The translations under genes were made by a program, and so were the position numbers. A stretch of 64,000 nt of DNA from JAVVTR01 sp036653535 (lineage in GTDB: Bacteria > Bacteroidota > Bacteroidia > Bacteroidales > P3), in contig JAVVTR010000002.1 in assembly GCA_036653535.1 (NCBI GenBank), positions 1 through 64,000 on the forward strand. Reading direction: 5' to 3'. Position 1 is the stretch's first letter; the number at the start of each line of letters is the position of its first letter. Shown here one piece after another: positions 53,666 through 62,600 of the stretch. A model generated the notes under the pieces. The model was not told where the DNA came from and did no database searches. It saw nothing but the letters and a program-made list of their open reading frames with translations.

Positions 53666-54010
53666 TTACTCCTTAACTTCTGCTGCTTTACGAGCATGCT
53701 TCTTTTCGTTGTAGATGATAGCGTGTTTATCCAATTTTACGGTTAGAAAACGCAACATTTTTTCATCACGACGAAAAGCAGTTTCCAAAGTATTGACCAC
53801 TTTGCCGTCCGCTTTAAATTCTATTAAATAATAGAATCCTGTTCCTTTTTTTTGAATGGGATAAGCGAGTTTTCTTAGTCCCCAATTGTCTTCAAAGACA
53901 ATTTCAGCCCCTTGCTCCTTGAGCAAAGCCTGATACCTTTTTACCGCTTCCTTTGCCTGTTCTTCAGACAAAACGGGAGTCATAATGAAAACGGTTTCGT
54001 ACTGGTTCAT
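53666..54010 (-). CDS. rpsF: 30S ribosomal protein S6
   Basis: A 114-residue S6 starting NQYETVFIMTPVLSEEQAK and including WGLRKLAYPIQKKGTGFYYL, which is the family core. The C-terminus is short and basic. First gene of the operon, divergent from dnaX across 165 bases holding a promoter for each. Confidence 0.97.
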   Translation of the reverse strand: MNQYETVFIMTPVLSEEQAKEAVKRYQALLKEQGAEIVFEDNWGLRKLAYPIQKKGTGFYYLIEFKADGKVVNTLETAFRRDEKMLRFLTVKLDKHAIIYNEKKHARKAAEVKE

Positions 54011-54062
54011 TGTTAACTTGTTTTTAATTGTTTATAAAAATAATCCGTGCAATAACGGGGCG

Positions 54063-54070
54063 CAAAGATA
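54063..54070 (-). promoter_or_regulatory. -7 element of the rpsF operon
   Basis: On the minus strand TATCTTTG, followed by CGCCC, fits TAnnTTTG. A GTTG 20 bases upstream (54091-54094) may be the -33 element. The leader would be about 45 bases. Confidence 0.6.
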
Positions 54071-54110
54071 TTAAAAAAAAATGATATAAACAACAGCGTG
54101 TTGGTATCAT

Positions 54111-54141
54111 TTTGTGAATTTAAAAAAATGGATTACTTTTG
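54111..54141 (+). promoter_or_regulatory. Promoter of dnaX
   Basis: TTTG (54111-54114), 19 bases, then TACTTTTG (54134-54141) is a consensus Bacteroidetes promoter; transcription would begin about 28 bases before the start codon. Confidence 0.65.
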
Positions 54142-54174
54142 AAGTTCAAATTGGTTCTAAAAGAAAGAGAAATT

Positions 54175-55902
54175 ATGGATAATTTTGTGGTGTCTGCCCG
54201 TAAATACAGACCAGAGACTTTTGATACCGTGGTTGGACAGCAGGCTATAACTACCACATTGAAAAATGCCATTCGAAATGGTCATTTAGCTCAATCTTTT
54301 TTGTTTTGTGGGCCAAGAGGAGTTGGCAAAACAACGTGTGCACGTATCTTGGCTAAGACCATTAATTGTATGAATCCATCTTCGGACATGGAGGCTTGTG
54401 GGGAATGTGAGTCGTGTAAAGGTTTTCATAATAATGCTTCCCAAAATATATATGAATTAGATGCAGCTTCTAATCGTTCGGTAGAAGCTATGAGAAATCT
54501 TATAGAACAGGTACGAATTCCGCCTCAAATAGGGAAATACAAAGTTTACATTATAGATGAGGTTCACATGCTTACTTCTGAAGCATTCAATACCTTTTTA
54601 AAAACATTGGAGGAACCACCTGTATATGCTAAATTTATTTTGGCAACTACCGAAAAACATAAAATTATCCCAACTATTTTATCTCGTTGTCAAATTTTTG
54701 ATTTTCGCCGTATAAAAATTGAAGATATAGTAAAACATTTACTATCTATTGCAGAAAAGGAAGGAATACTGGCAGAAGAGGAAGCTTTGCGTATTGTAGC
54801 ACAGAAGGCCGACGGTGGATTGAGGGATGCGCTTTCTATGTTCGATCAAATAGTTAGTTTTTCTGGAAATAGTATTACTTATGCTCAGGTTATCCAAATG
54901 CTCAATATATTAGATTATGAGTATTATTTTGAGCTTTTCGATTATTTGGTGCAGGGTCAAACCTCTGCTTGTCTTAACTTGTTTAATCAGGTTTTGGAAA
55001 ATGGGTTTGATGCTCAGAATTTTCTTAGCGGCTTGAGTCAACATTTCCGCAATCTTATGATTATGCAAGATTCACAAACTATACCCCTTTTGGAAGCTTC
55101 TTTAACCTTAGGGGACAGATATGCGAAACAAACTAAAAAATGCAACGTTTTTCAGTTACTTAGGGCTTTAGAATTATGTAATACTTGTGACGTGAATTAC
55201 AAAATGAGTAATCACAAGCGATTGTTGGTAGAAATTCTTCTTTTACAATTAGGCGAAATCTTTATTCCATTGGAAGCCACAAAGGGGGTAGAGCCATCGA
55301 TACAGCAGTATTCGGTTCCCAAAGAAAACCAAACTCCCTCCTCGAATAATGCCATTCAATCTCCGATCAATACAGAAAAGGTAGCACCTAAGACGGATGC
55401 CATACCAGTAGCCCCTTCCGTCACCAATTTTAATGTTTCTTCTGGAAGAAGCTCCATCTCTTTAAAAAACATGGCAGAAATAACTTCTCCCAAGAAAGAA
55501 GAGGAGAATAGAAGAAATATTCCAAGCGAAGATAAGCCCTTTACACAGCAGGAAATGGAGAATTTTTGGCAGGAGTATCTTGTTTCTATGCAAAAAGCAG
55601 CCCCTGTTTTTTGCGATATATTAACCCACGCACAACCTAATGTACAGGAAAATTCAGCTATTGGACTTAAAATTGCTAATGAATTTTTATCGGCAGAATT
55701 AGAGGAAAAGAAAAAAGATTTATTGGCTTTTTTAAGAAAAAAGTTACAAAACGATGGGATACATTTTGTTATTACCATAGATAATACGATAAAGTCGGAG
55801 GTGTCTGTGTATAGCCCTCAGGAAAAGCTTAAGGCTATGTCAGAGAGTAACCCGGCAATACAAACCTTAAAAAAAGACTTACAATTAGATATAGAATTAT
55901 AA
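54175..55902 (+). CDS. dnaX: DNA polymerase III subunit gamma/tau
   Basis: A 575-residue clamp-loader ATPase. Walker A is GPRGVGKTT; a zinc module of four Cys follows (CMNPSSDMEACGECESC); then the DExH-like IIDEVHML, sensor 1 (ATTEKHKIIPTILSRCQ) and sensor 2 (GGLRDALSMFDQ). The C-terminal third is a variable linker and a tau-like end. The start was placed at the ATG at 54175; a TTG at 54139 would add 12 residues inside the promoter region. No frameshift site for a gamma form was recognised. Divergent from rpsF. Confidence 0.95.
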   Translation: MDNFVVSARKYRPETFDTVVGQQAITTTLKNAIRNGHLAQSFLFCGPRGVGKTTCARILAKTINCMNPSSDMEACGECESCKGFHNNASQNIYELDAASNRSVEAMRNLIEQVRIPPQIGKYKVYIIDEVHMLTSEAFNTFLKTLEEPPVYAKFILATTEKHKIIPTILSRCQIFDFRRIKIEDIVKHLLSIAEKEGILAEEEALRIVAQKADGGLRDALSMFDQIVSFSGNSITYAQVIQMLNILDYEYYFELFDYLVQGQTSACLNLFNQVLENGFDAQNFLSGLSQHFRNLMIMQDSQTIPLLEASLTLGDRYAKQTKKCNVFQLLRALELCNTCDVNYKMSNHKRLLVEILLLQLGEIFIPLEATKGVEPSIQQYSVPKENQTPSSNNAIQSPINTEKVAPKTDAIPVAPSVTNFNVSSGRSSISLKNMAEITSPKKEEENRRNIPSEDKPFTQQEMENFWQEYLVSMQKAAPVFCDILTHAQPNVQENSAIGLKIANEFLSAELEEKKKDLLAFLRKKLQNDGIHFVITIDNTIKSEVSVYSPQEKLKAMSESNPAIQTLKKDLQLDIEL

Positions 55903-55940
55903 AAAGAACAGGCAAATTATGCAAAATAAAAAAATATTCA

Positions 55941-55948
55941 TAGCTTTG
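55941..55948 (+). promoter_or_regulatory. -7 element of the M16 peptidase gene
   Basis: TAGCTTTG followed by CACTG matches TAnnTTTG, about 48 bases before the start codon; no clear -33 element. Confidence 0.45.
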
Positions 55949-55995
55949 CACTGTATTAGTAGGCAAATACACTAAGTATAATATTAAAAATAAAT

Positions 55996-58833
55996 ATGAT
56001 GAAAAAAATTTGGATCCTTTGTATGGCGCTTGCAGTGTTTACGCTGAGTTTTGCGCAAAAAGGGGAAGTAGATTTAAAACAGCCGCTTCCAATAGATAAG
56101 AATGTTCGAGTAGGAACATTAAGTAATGGATTAAAGTATTACATTCGGAAAAATGCCAAGCCGGAAAATCGGGTTATGTTGCAATTAGCAACGAATGCTG
56201 GTTCTATCAATGAAAATGATGCACAAGTAGGTTTAGCTCACTTTTGTGAACATATGTTGTTTAATGGAACTAAAAATTTTCCTAAAAGTGAATTAATAAA
56301 TTTTTTACAAAAAACAGGGATGCGATTTGGTGGAGACATTAATGCTTATACTAGTTTTGATCAAACCGTATATATGCTTGAAATTCCTACCGATCAAGTA
56401 GGCCTTTTAGATAAAGGGCTACAGGTTTTGGAAGATTGGGCACATCAAGCTTCTTTTGATAGCAGTGCTATTGACGAGGAACGTGGCATCATTATAGAAG
56501 AATGGCGTATGGGATTGGGTGCTCAGGATAGAATGCGCAAAAAAATTCTTCCTATAATTGTGAACAATTCTTTATATGCAAAACGTCTTCCTATAGGTAC
56601 TATTGAGAATTTAAAAACATTTAAACACGAAACCATTCGTAAATTTTATAAAGATTTTTATAGACCTAATTTACAAGCGGTAGTAGTAGTTGGGGACGTG
56701 AATTTGGATGAGATGGAAGCCAAAATCAAACAGCAATTTGGCCGTATACCTAATCCTAAGAATTTAGTAGAACGTATAGAAGTAGATATTCCAGGTAATA
56801 CAGAACCCCTATTTGCCATTGCTACCGATAAAGAGGCTACCTCTACTACGGTGGCGGTGCTATACAAACATCCACATAAAGTAACTGCTACGGTTGGTGA
56901 TTATAGAAAGGATATTATCTCCATGTTGGCTTCAGAAATGTTGAATGCTCGTTTCTCCGAATTAGGACAAGAACCGGAATGTCCTTTTTCCTATGCAGTT
57001 CAATTTTATGGGCAGTATGTTCGCCCCATGGATGCCTATCAACTTTATAGTGGAGTAAAAGAAAATCAAATTAAACAAGCCTTAGCTATGTTGCTTCGGG
57101 AATCTTATAGAGTAGAGCAGCACGGATTTCTCCAAACAGAATTAGCCAGAGCAAAGGAAGCCGTATTGATGAGATATGAAAATATGGCGAAAGAAGCAGA
57201 TAAAACGCCTTCTCCTCAATTAGCGGAAGAGTATATTGGTAACTTTTTGGAAAAAGAACCCATACCCGGGATAGAGTTTGAATATGCATTGGTTCAACAA
57301 TTATTACCCACTATTACCTTAGCAGAAGTTTCCGCCGATGCTCAGAGTGGTATTACCGAAGAAAATATTGTAGTTCTTATACAAGCACCGGATAAACCAG
57401 AAATACAAATTCCGTCCAAAGCAGAATTGCTTAATATTTTGGCAAGTGCAAAAGAAGAAAAAGTAGAGCCATATGTAGATAAATTCAAAGCCGCTCCATT
57501 GGTTGAATTACCTGTGAAATCCGCATCGGGAGCTAAAATTATATCTTCGGATCCCAAACAAGGAATTACGAAAGTGAAATTATCGAATGGTATTGTCGTT
57601 GCGATGAAGCCAACGAAATTCAAAAATGATGAAATTTTATTTAGTGCATATAATTTGGGTGGAACCTCTTTGGCGGAACAAAAAGATTATTTATCGGCTA
57701 TATTTTCTACTAAAATAGAAGATGTAAGTGGATTGGGTGATTTTGACAATACCGAATTAAATAAAAAATTGCAAGGGAAAAACATTTCATTTACTACTAA
57801 TGCTTCTGATACGAAGATGAATATTACAGGAAGTGCTTCCCCTGCAGATTTAGAAACCTTATTGCAGTTAAATTACCTTAATTTCACAGCAGCGCGTAAA
57901 GATAATAAGGCTTTTCAGTCTTTCATTTCTAAAATGAAAAACCAAATGAAATTTATGGGCGCAAGTCCAATGTATGCTTTTATAGATACTTTATTTACAG
58001 TTTCTTCTAACTATGATCCCCGCAGTATTTTTCTTCCTACTCCTGCTGAAATAGAAAGTGTTGATGTGGATAAAGCTTATCAATTCTATACCGAACAATT
58101 TTCCGATCCAGGTAGCTTTAATTTCTATATGGTAGGTAATTTTGAAGTAAACGATAGCTTACTATCCTTATTGGAAACTTATATTGGTTCTTTGCCTGTT
58201 AAGGAAAGTAAACGTATGTGGGTAGATCGTTCTGTTGCCTTGCCCGAGAAAGTGATAGATGGTACCATTTTGAAAGGATCAGAAGATCAAGGAATGGTAG
58301 GGATTGTTATGTCTGCTTATATTCCATGGGATATACAAACACGTAAATCCTTAGAAGCATTTAAGGAAATTGTAAGTATTAAATTATTGGAAGTTATACG
58401 CGAGCAAATGGGAGGAGTTTATTCTCCTTCTGTACAGTTGGAGTTTTCTCGTTATCCTCAGGCGACAGCTTCTTTAATGGTAATGTTTGGATGTGATCCT
58501 AAGCGTGCCGATACACTTACACAAGCGGTTTTCGATCAAATGAGTTTAATAATGAAAGAAGGTCCAATAGAAGTAGATGTAAACAAAGTGAAGGAATTGG
58601 ATAAGCGTAGTTATGAAGTGTCCAGTAAAGAAAATTCATTTTGGTTGAATGCCTTGAGTAATGCTGATTACATGGGATTGGATTTAAGTCTTTTAACTCC
58701 GGAAGCACAAGCGAAGATAATAGATAAAGTAACGGCAAAAACTATTCAAAAAATTGCTAAAAAATATTTTAATGTAGATCGTTACGTAAGAATGATTTTG
58801 GCTCCGGATCCTGCAGAAATGGAGGAAGAATAA
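55996..58833 (+). CDS. M16-family zinc peptidase (insulinase-like)
   Basis: A 945-residue secreted peptidase with a signal peptide (1-21, ending LSFAQ). The first M16 domain has the inverted zinc motif H82FCEH86 followed by MLFNGTKNFP, the third-ligand region AIDEERGIIIEEWRMG, and a helical second domain. The C-terminal half (about 510-940) is a second pair of M16 domains without a zinc motif, as in the usual two-part enzymes. It probably degrades peptides in the periplasm or at the cell surface. It has its own promoter and terminator. Length is normal. Confidence 0.92.
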   Translation: MMKKIWILCMALAVFTLSFAQKGEVDLKQPLPIDKNVRVGTLSNGLKYYIRKNAKPENRVMLQLATNAGSINENDAQVGLAHFCEHMLFNGTKNFPKSELINFLQKTGMRFGGDINAYTSFDQTVYMLEIPTDQVGLLDKGLQVLEDWAHQASFDSSAIDEERGIIIEEWRMGLGAQDRMRKKILPIIVNNSLYAKRLPIGTIENLKTFKHETIRKFYKDFYRPNLQAVVVVGDVNLDEMEAKIKQQFGRIPNPKNLVERIEVDIPGNTEPLFAIATDKEATSTTVAVLYKHPHKVTATVGDYRKDIISMLASEMLNARFSELGQEPECPFSYAVQFYGQYVRPMDAYQLYSGVKENQIKQALAMLLRESYRVEQHGFLQTELARAKEAVLMRYENMAKEADKTPSPQLAEEYIGNFLEKEPIPGIEFEYALVQQLLPTITLAEVSADAQSGITEENIVVLIQAPDKPEIQIPSKAELLNILASAKEEKVEPYVDKFKAAPLVELPVKSASGAKIISSDPKQGITKVKLSNGIVVAMKPTKFKNDEILFSAYNLGGTSLAEQKDYLSAIFSTKIEDVSGLGDFDNTELNKKLQGKNISFTTNASDTKMNITGSASPADLETLLQLNYLNFTAARKDNKAFQSFISKMKNQMKFMGASPMYAFIDTLFTVSSNYDPRSIFLPTPAEIESVDVDKAYQFYTEQFSDPGSFNFYMVGNFEVNDSLLSLLETYIGSLPVKESKRMWVDRSVALPEKVIDGTILKGSEDQGMVGIVMSAYIPWDIQTRKSLEAFKEIVSIKLLEVIREQMGGVYSPSVQLEFSRYPQATASLMVMFGCDPKRADTLTQAVFDQMSLIMKEGPIEVDVNKVKELDKRSYEVSSKENSFWLNALSNADYMGLDLSLLTPEAQAKIIDKVTAKTIQKIAKKYFNVDRYVRMILAPDPAEMEEE

Positions 58834-58868
58834 ATTTTTCTTAAGGAATGGTTTAAGCCACCATATAG

Positions 58869-58908
58869 AAAAGGGGAGAACTTTACAAAAAAAGCGCTCC
58901 CCTTTTTT
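58869..58908 (+). terminator. Terminator after the M16 gene
   Basis: A 10-bp stem (AAAAGGGGAG with CTCCCCTTTT) closes an 18-base loop and ends in a T-run, 36 bases beyond the stop. The T-run also contains the -33 element of ruvA. Confidence 0.82.
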
Positions 58909-58935
58909 GTGTTCCAATAAAAAAGGTTAACTTTG
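58906..58935 (+). promoter_or_regulatory. Promoter of ruvA, overlapping the terminator
   Basis: TTTG (58906-58909), 18 bases, then TAACTTTG (58928-58935) followed by CC. The -33 element lies in the T-run of the M16 terminator. The start codon is 27 bases downstream. Confidence 0.65.
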
Positions 58936-58961
58936 CCGACTTAGATTATTAAAATAAGAGC

Positions 58962-59546
58962 ATGTACGCATATATAGAGGGCACGATTTCTGAGCTTAAT
59001 CCTGCTTATGCAGTAATAGATTGTGGAGGTGTCGGCTATGAAATAAACATTTCATTAAATACCTATTCTCAAATTAAAGATAAGTCCAAAGCTAAACTAT
59101 GGGTTAAGCAGATAGTACGCGAAGATGCTTTGCTTTTGTTTGGCTTTTCTGATTTGGTAGAAAAAAAATTATTCATGCATCTTTTGTCCGTTTCTGGAGT
59201 TGGCGCCAATACAGCTCGTGTTATTTTGTCGACACTCTCTCCTAAGGAAACGGCCGTTTCTATTTTAAATGGAGATGTAAAAAAAATACAATCGGTTAAA
59301 GGAATAGGGACCAAAACTGCGCAAAGAATTATTGTAGATTTAAGGGATAAGTTGGGGAAAGAAGATTTTTCTTCCTCTATTCCGAATGCAGCGGATTTGT
59401 ATCCTTCTAAAGAGGAGGCTTTATCTGCATTAGTTATGTTAGGTTTTTCTAAAATATCAACAGAAAAAGTATTGGATACGATTTTATCATCTCAGTCAGA
59501 TTTAACTTCAGAAAGTCTAATAAAACAGGCGTTGCGAATGCTGTAG
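58962..59546 (+). CDS. ruvA: Holliday junction DNA helicase subunit RuvA
   Basis: A 194-residue RuvA, which holds four-way DNA junctions for RuvB-driven branch migration. The N-terminal OB domain (MYAYIEGTISELNPAYAVID), two helix-hairpin-helix motifs (LLSVSGVGANTARVIL and IQSVKGIGTKTAQRIIVDL) and the C-terminal domain III (SKEEALSALVMLGFSK) are all present. sprA follows, an order seen in other Bacteroidales. Confidence 0.96.
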   Translation: MYAYIEGTISELNPAYAVIDCGGVGYEINISLNTYSQIKDKSKAKLWVKQIVREDALLLFGFSDLVEKKLFMHLLSVSGVGANTARVILSTLSPKETAVSILNGDVKKIQSVKGIGTKTAQRIIVDLRDKLGKEDFSSSIPNAADLYPSKEEALSALVMLGFSKISTEKVLDTILSSQSDLTSESLIKQALRML

Positions 59547-59638
59547 ACCTACTTTTAAGTGTGGAAACTTTGTAAAATCTCTTTTGTAAAGATTTACAAA
59601 TAGAGAGAAAATACAAAGATTTCTTCTAATGTAGAATT

Positions 59639-62600
59639 ATGTGGAAGTGTTGGATTAGCAGTATTCTTGGAACGATTAGCATATTAGCGTTAACTTCTTT
59701 TTTGGAGGTTTCGTATGCTCGTACCACGCCATATCATCCTTTGCCGGCTTTGCCTGCATGGGAAGATATGCCTGAAGTAGCCGAAATACTATCCTCTTCT
59801 TTTTATGCGTCCTCCTCCTTATCCTCCTCTTCCTCTTTAGATGGCGCTGCTCTAGAAGCCAATAAAATTACGAATGTGGAAGATTCTGCGAGTGAATCCT
59901 TGCATTATCCTTTACCACCAATAGCTTCAGATGGTGAACTCCCACAAAACAAAAGTATGTATTTTAAGCTACCCACATCGGAAAAGGTAAGCTATAATCC
60001 CAAAACTAATCAATACACGGTAGACTCTAAAATAGGGGATCTTATAGTAGGATCTCGTTCCATGACTTTTGAGGAATATCTCCAATACGATTTGGAAAAA
60101 TCTATGAAAAGTTATTGGAAAACAAAGGCTGCTTATACTCCTACGGCTTCGTCCGGTTTAAACAGTCTTATTCCAGGTTTGAATATTAATATGGATTTTT
60201 TGGATAATATCTTTGGTAAAGATTTTATAAAATTTGATCTTAATGGATCTATAGAATTGACCTTTGGCTTGGTTGGAACACGAAGAGATGATCCTGCTTT
60301 GGATATAAAGCATCGTAAAACATTAAATTTCGATTTCGATTCAAAAATAGATATTAATCTGAATGCTAAAATTGGAGATAGAATAGATTTTAATATTAGT
60401 CATAATACAGAAGCTCTTTTTCAATTTGATAATAAGTTGAAATTGCAATACGAAGGGAAAGAAGATGAAATTATAAAATCTATAGAAGCCGGTAATATTA
60501 ATTTTCCTCTTAATACAACCTTAATACAAGGAGTGCAGGAATTATTTGGAGTGAAAGCGAAATTGCAATTCGGAAACACTTTTATAACTGGCGTTTTTTC
60601 GGAACAACGATCAGAAAACTCTAATATTACAGTAGAAAGTGGATCCCAAAGTACTAAGTACGAATTTAGTGCGGATGCTTATGATGAAAATAGGCACTAT
60701 TTTTTAGCGCATTATTTTAGGGATCATTACCACGAAACATTGGCGGATTTGCCCTTAATAAATACGGCTGTAAATATTACGAAAGTGGAGGTTTGGGTTA
60801 CTAACGTTGGTTCACCAGTAGATAATAATCGTAATATTGTAGCTTTTACAGATTTGGCAGAATCTCATCCGTGGGCCTCTAATGTTCGCGGAAATCCCAA
60901 TAGTATTTATCCCGATCAAAAGGCATCCAATAATTTATTTGGGATGGTTAATGTGAATAGTTTGAGAAATATTAATACAGTTAGTCAATATTTGTCGTCA
61001 CTTGGGTATACAGGAGGTAGAGAATTTGAAAAAGTGGAGAGCGCTCGTCGATTGAATAATACCGAGTACACGCTTAATCCGCGTTTAGGTTTTGTTACTT
61101 TGAATCAACCTTTAAATAGTGATCAAGTATTGGCGGTTGCATATCAATATCAAATTATTGGAGATTCTTCTGTTTATCAAGTGGGGGAATTTTCCGATAT
61201 AGGTATAAATGACCCTCAATCGTTGGTTGTAAAATTATTGAAAGCAACTACCTTGAATACAGATAGTCCGTTGTGGAATTTGATGATGAAGAATGTGTAT
61301 TCCTTGCAATCCTATCAAATTAGTCCGGATAATTTTCGTTTAAATATTATGTATTCAGGAGATGAAATGGGGGTTCCTAATGGCTATTTTTCTCAAGGTC
61401 CGAGAAGTGGACGTCCTTTGATTCAGGTATTTGGAGTAGATAATTTAGATGCCCAAGGAAATCGTAATCCGGATGGAGTGTTCGACTTTTTAGACGGAGC
61501 TTCTACAGGAGCGGGTTATATACAAGCAGATAAAGGCTTAATATATATGCCTTATGTAGAGCCCTTTGGAAAAGATATGGTTGCAATGTTTGGTGGAGAT
61601 AGTGTGGCTTCAAAACCATATCAATTCAATGAATTATACAGAAAAACCAAAACGGAAGCACAGCAATTTATGGATAAAAATAAGTATTCTTTTGTGGGTA
61701 CTTATCAAGCCTCTAATGGTAGTGAAATTTCTTTGGGCGTTTACAATTTGCCAGAAGGTTCTGTAAAAGTAATGGCAGGGAATACTCCCTTAATAGAGAA
61801 TGAAGACTATACGGTAAATTACACGGCAGGGATAGTACAAATTATCAATCAAGGGGTGCTTAATTCCGGGGTGCCAATAAATATTTCTACAGAAAATAGT
61901 AATAGTGGTGGTTTGTTAACCAAACGCATGATGGGACTTAGGGTCGAACATTTTTTTACTCCCGATTTTTATATTGGAGGTACGCTTATGAATTTGCATC
62001 AAAGTGTGCTTACCGATAAAGTTAATTATGGAGAAGAGCCTGTATCCAATACCATTTATGGTTTTGATATGGCCTATAATAGGGAATCTCGTTGGCTTAC
62101 CAAAGTAGTAGATGCTATCTTGCCCTTTGAGTCCAGTAAAACTCCCTCTAGAATTAGTTTATATGGGGAGTTTGCCCATTTTTTACCGGGGCATTCTCGT
62201 GCTATTGGTAAATCGGGCGTAACCTATATCGACGATTTTGAAGGAAGTAAAACGACGATAAATTTAAAAGAATCGTATTCTTGGTATTTGGCCAGTACCC
62301 CTCAATATCAATTGGATTTGTTTCCAGAGTCGAGAGATGAATTTTCTAGTACCTTAATAACTAATTTTAATAGAGCCAAAATAGCGTGGTATATCATAGA
62401 TCCTATTTTTTATGGGACGACCAATAGACCTAAAAATATTAATAAGGAAGACTTGTCCTTGCCTTATGTGCGTAGGGTGAGAATTAATGAGGTTTTTCCC
62501 GACAAGGAGTTGTCGAGTGGAGCAGAAGCAACTTATTTGTCTATTTTAAATTTAGCTTTTTATCCTCAGGAGAGAGGACCTTATAATTTTGATGCTAAAC

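Noticed and set aside
61566..61766. Short plus-strand frame inside 59639-64000
   Set aside because: It lies in another frame within sprA, which is open without a stop to the window end.
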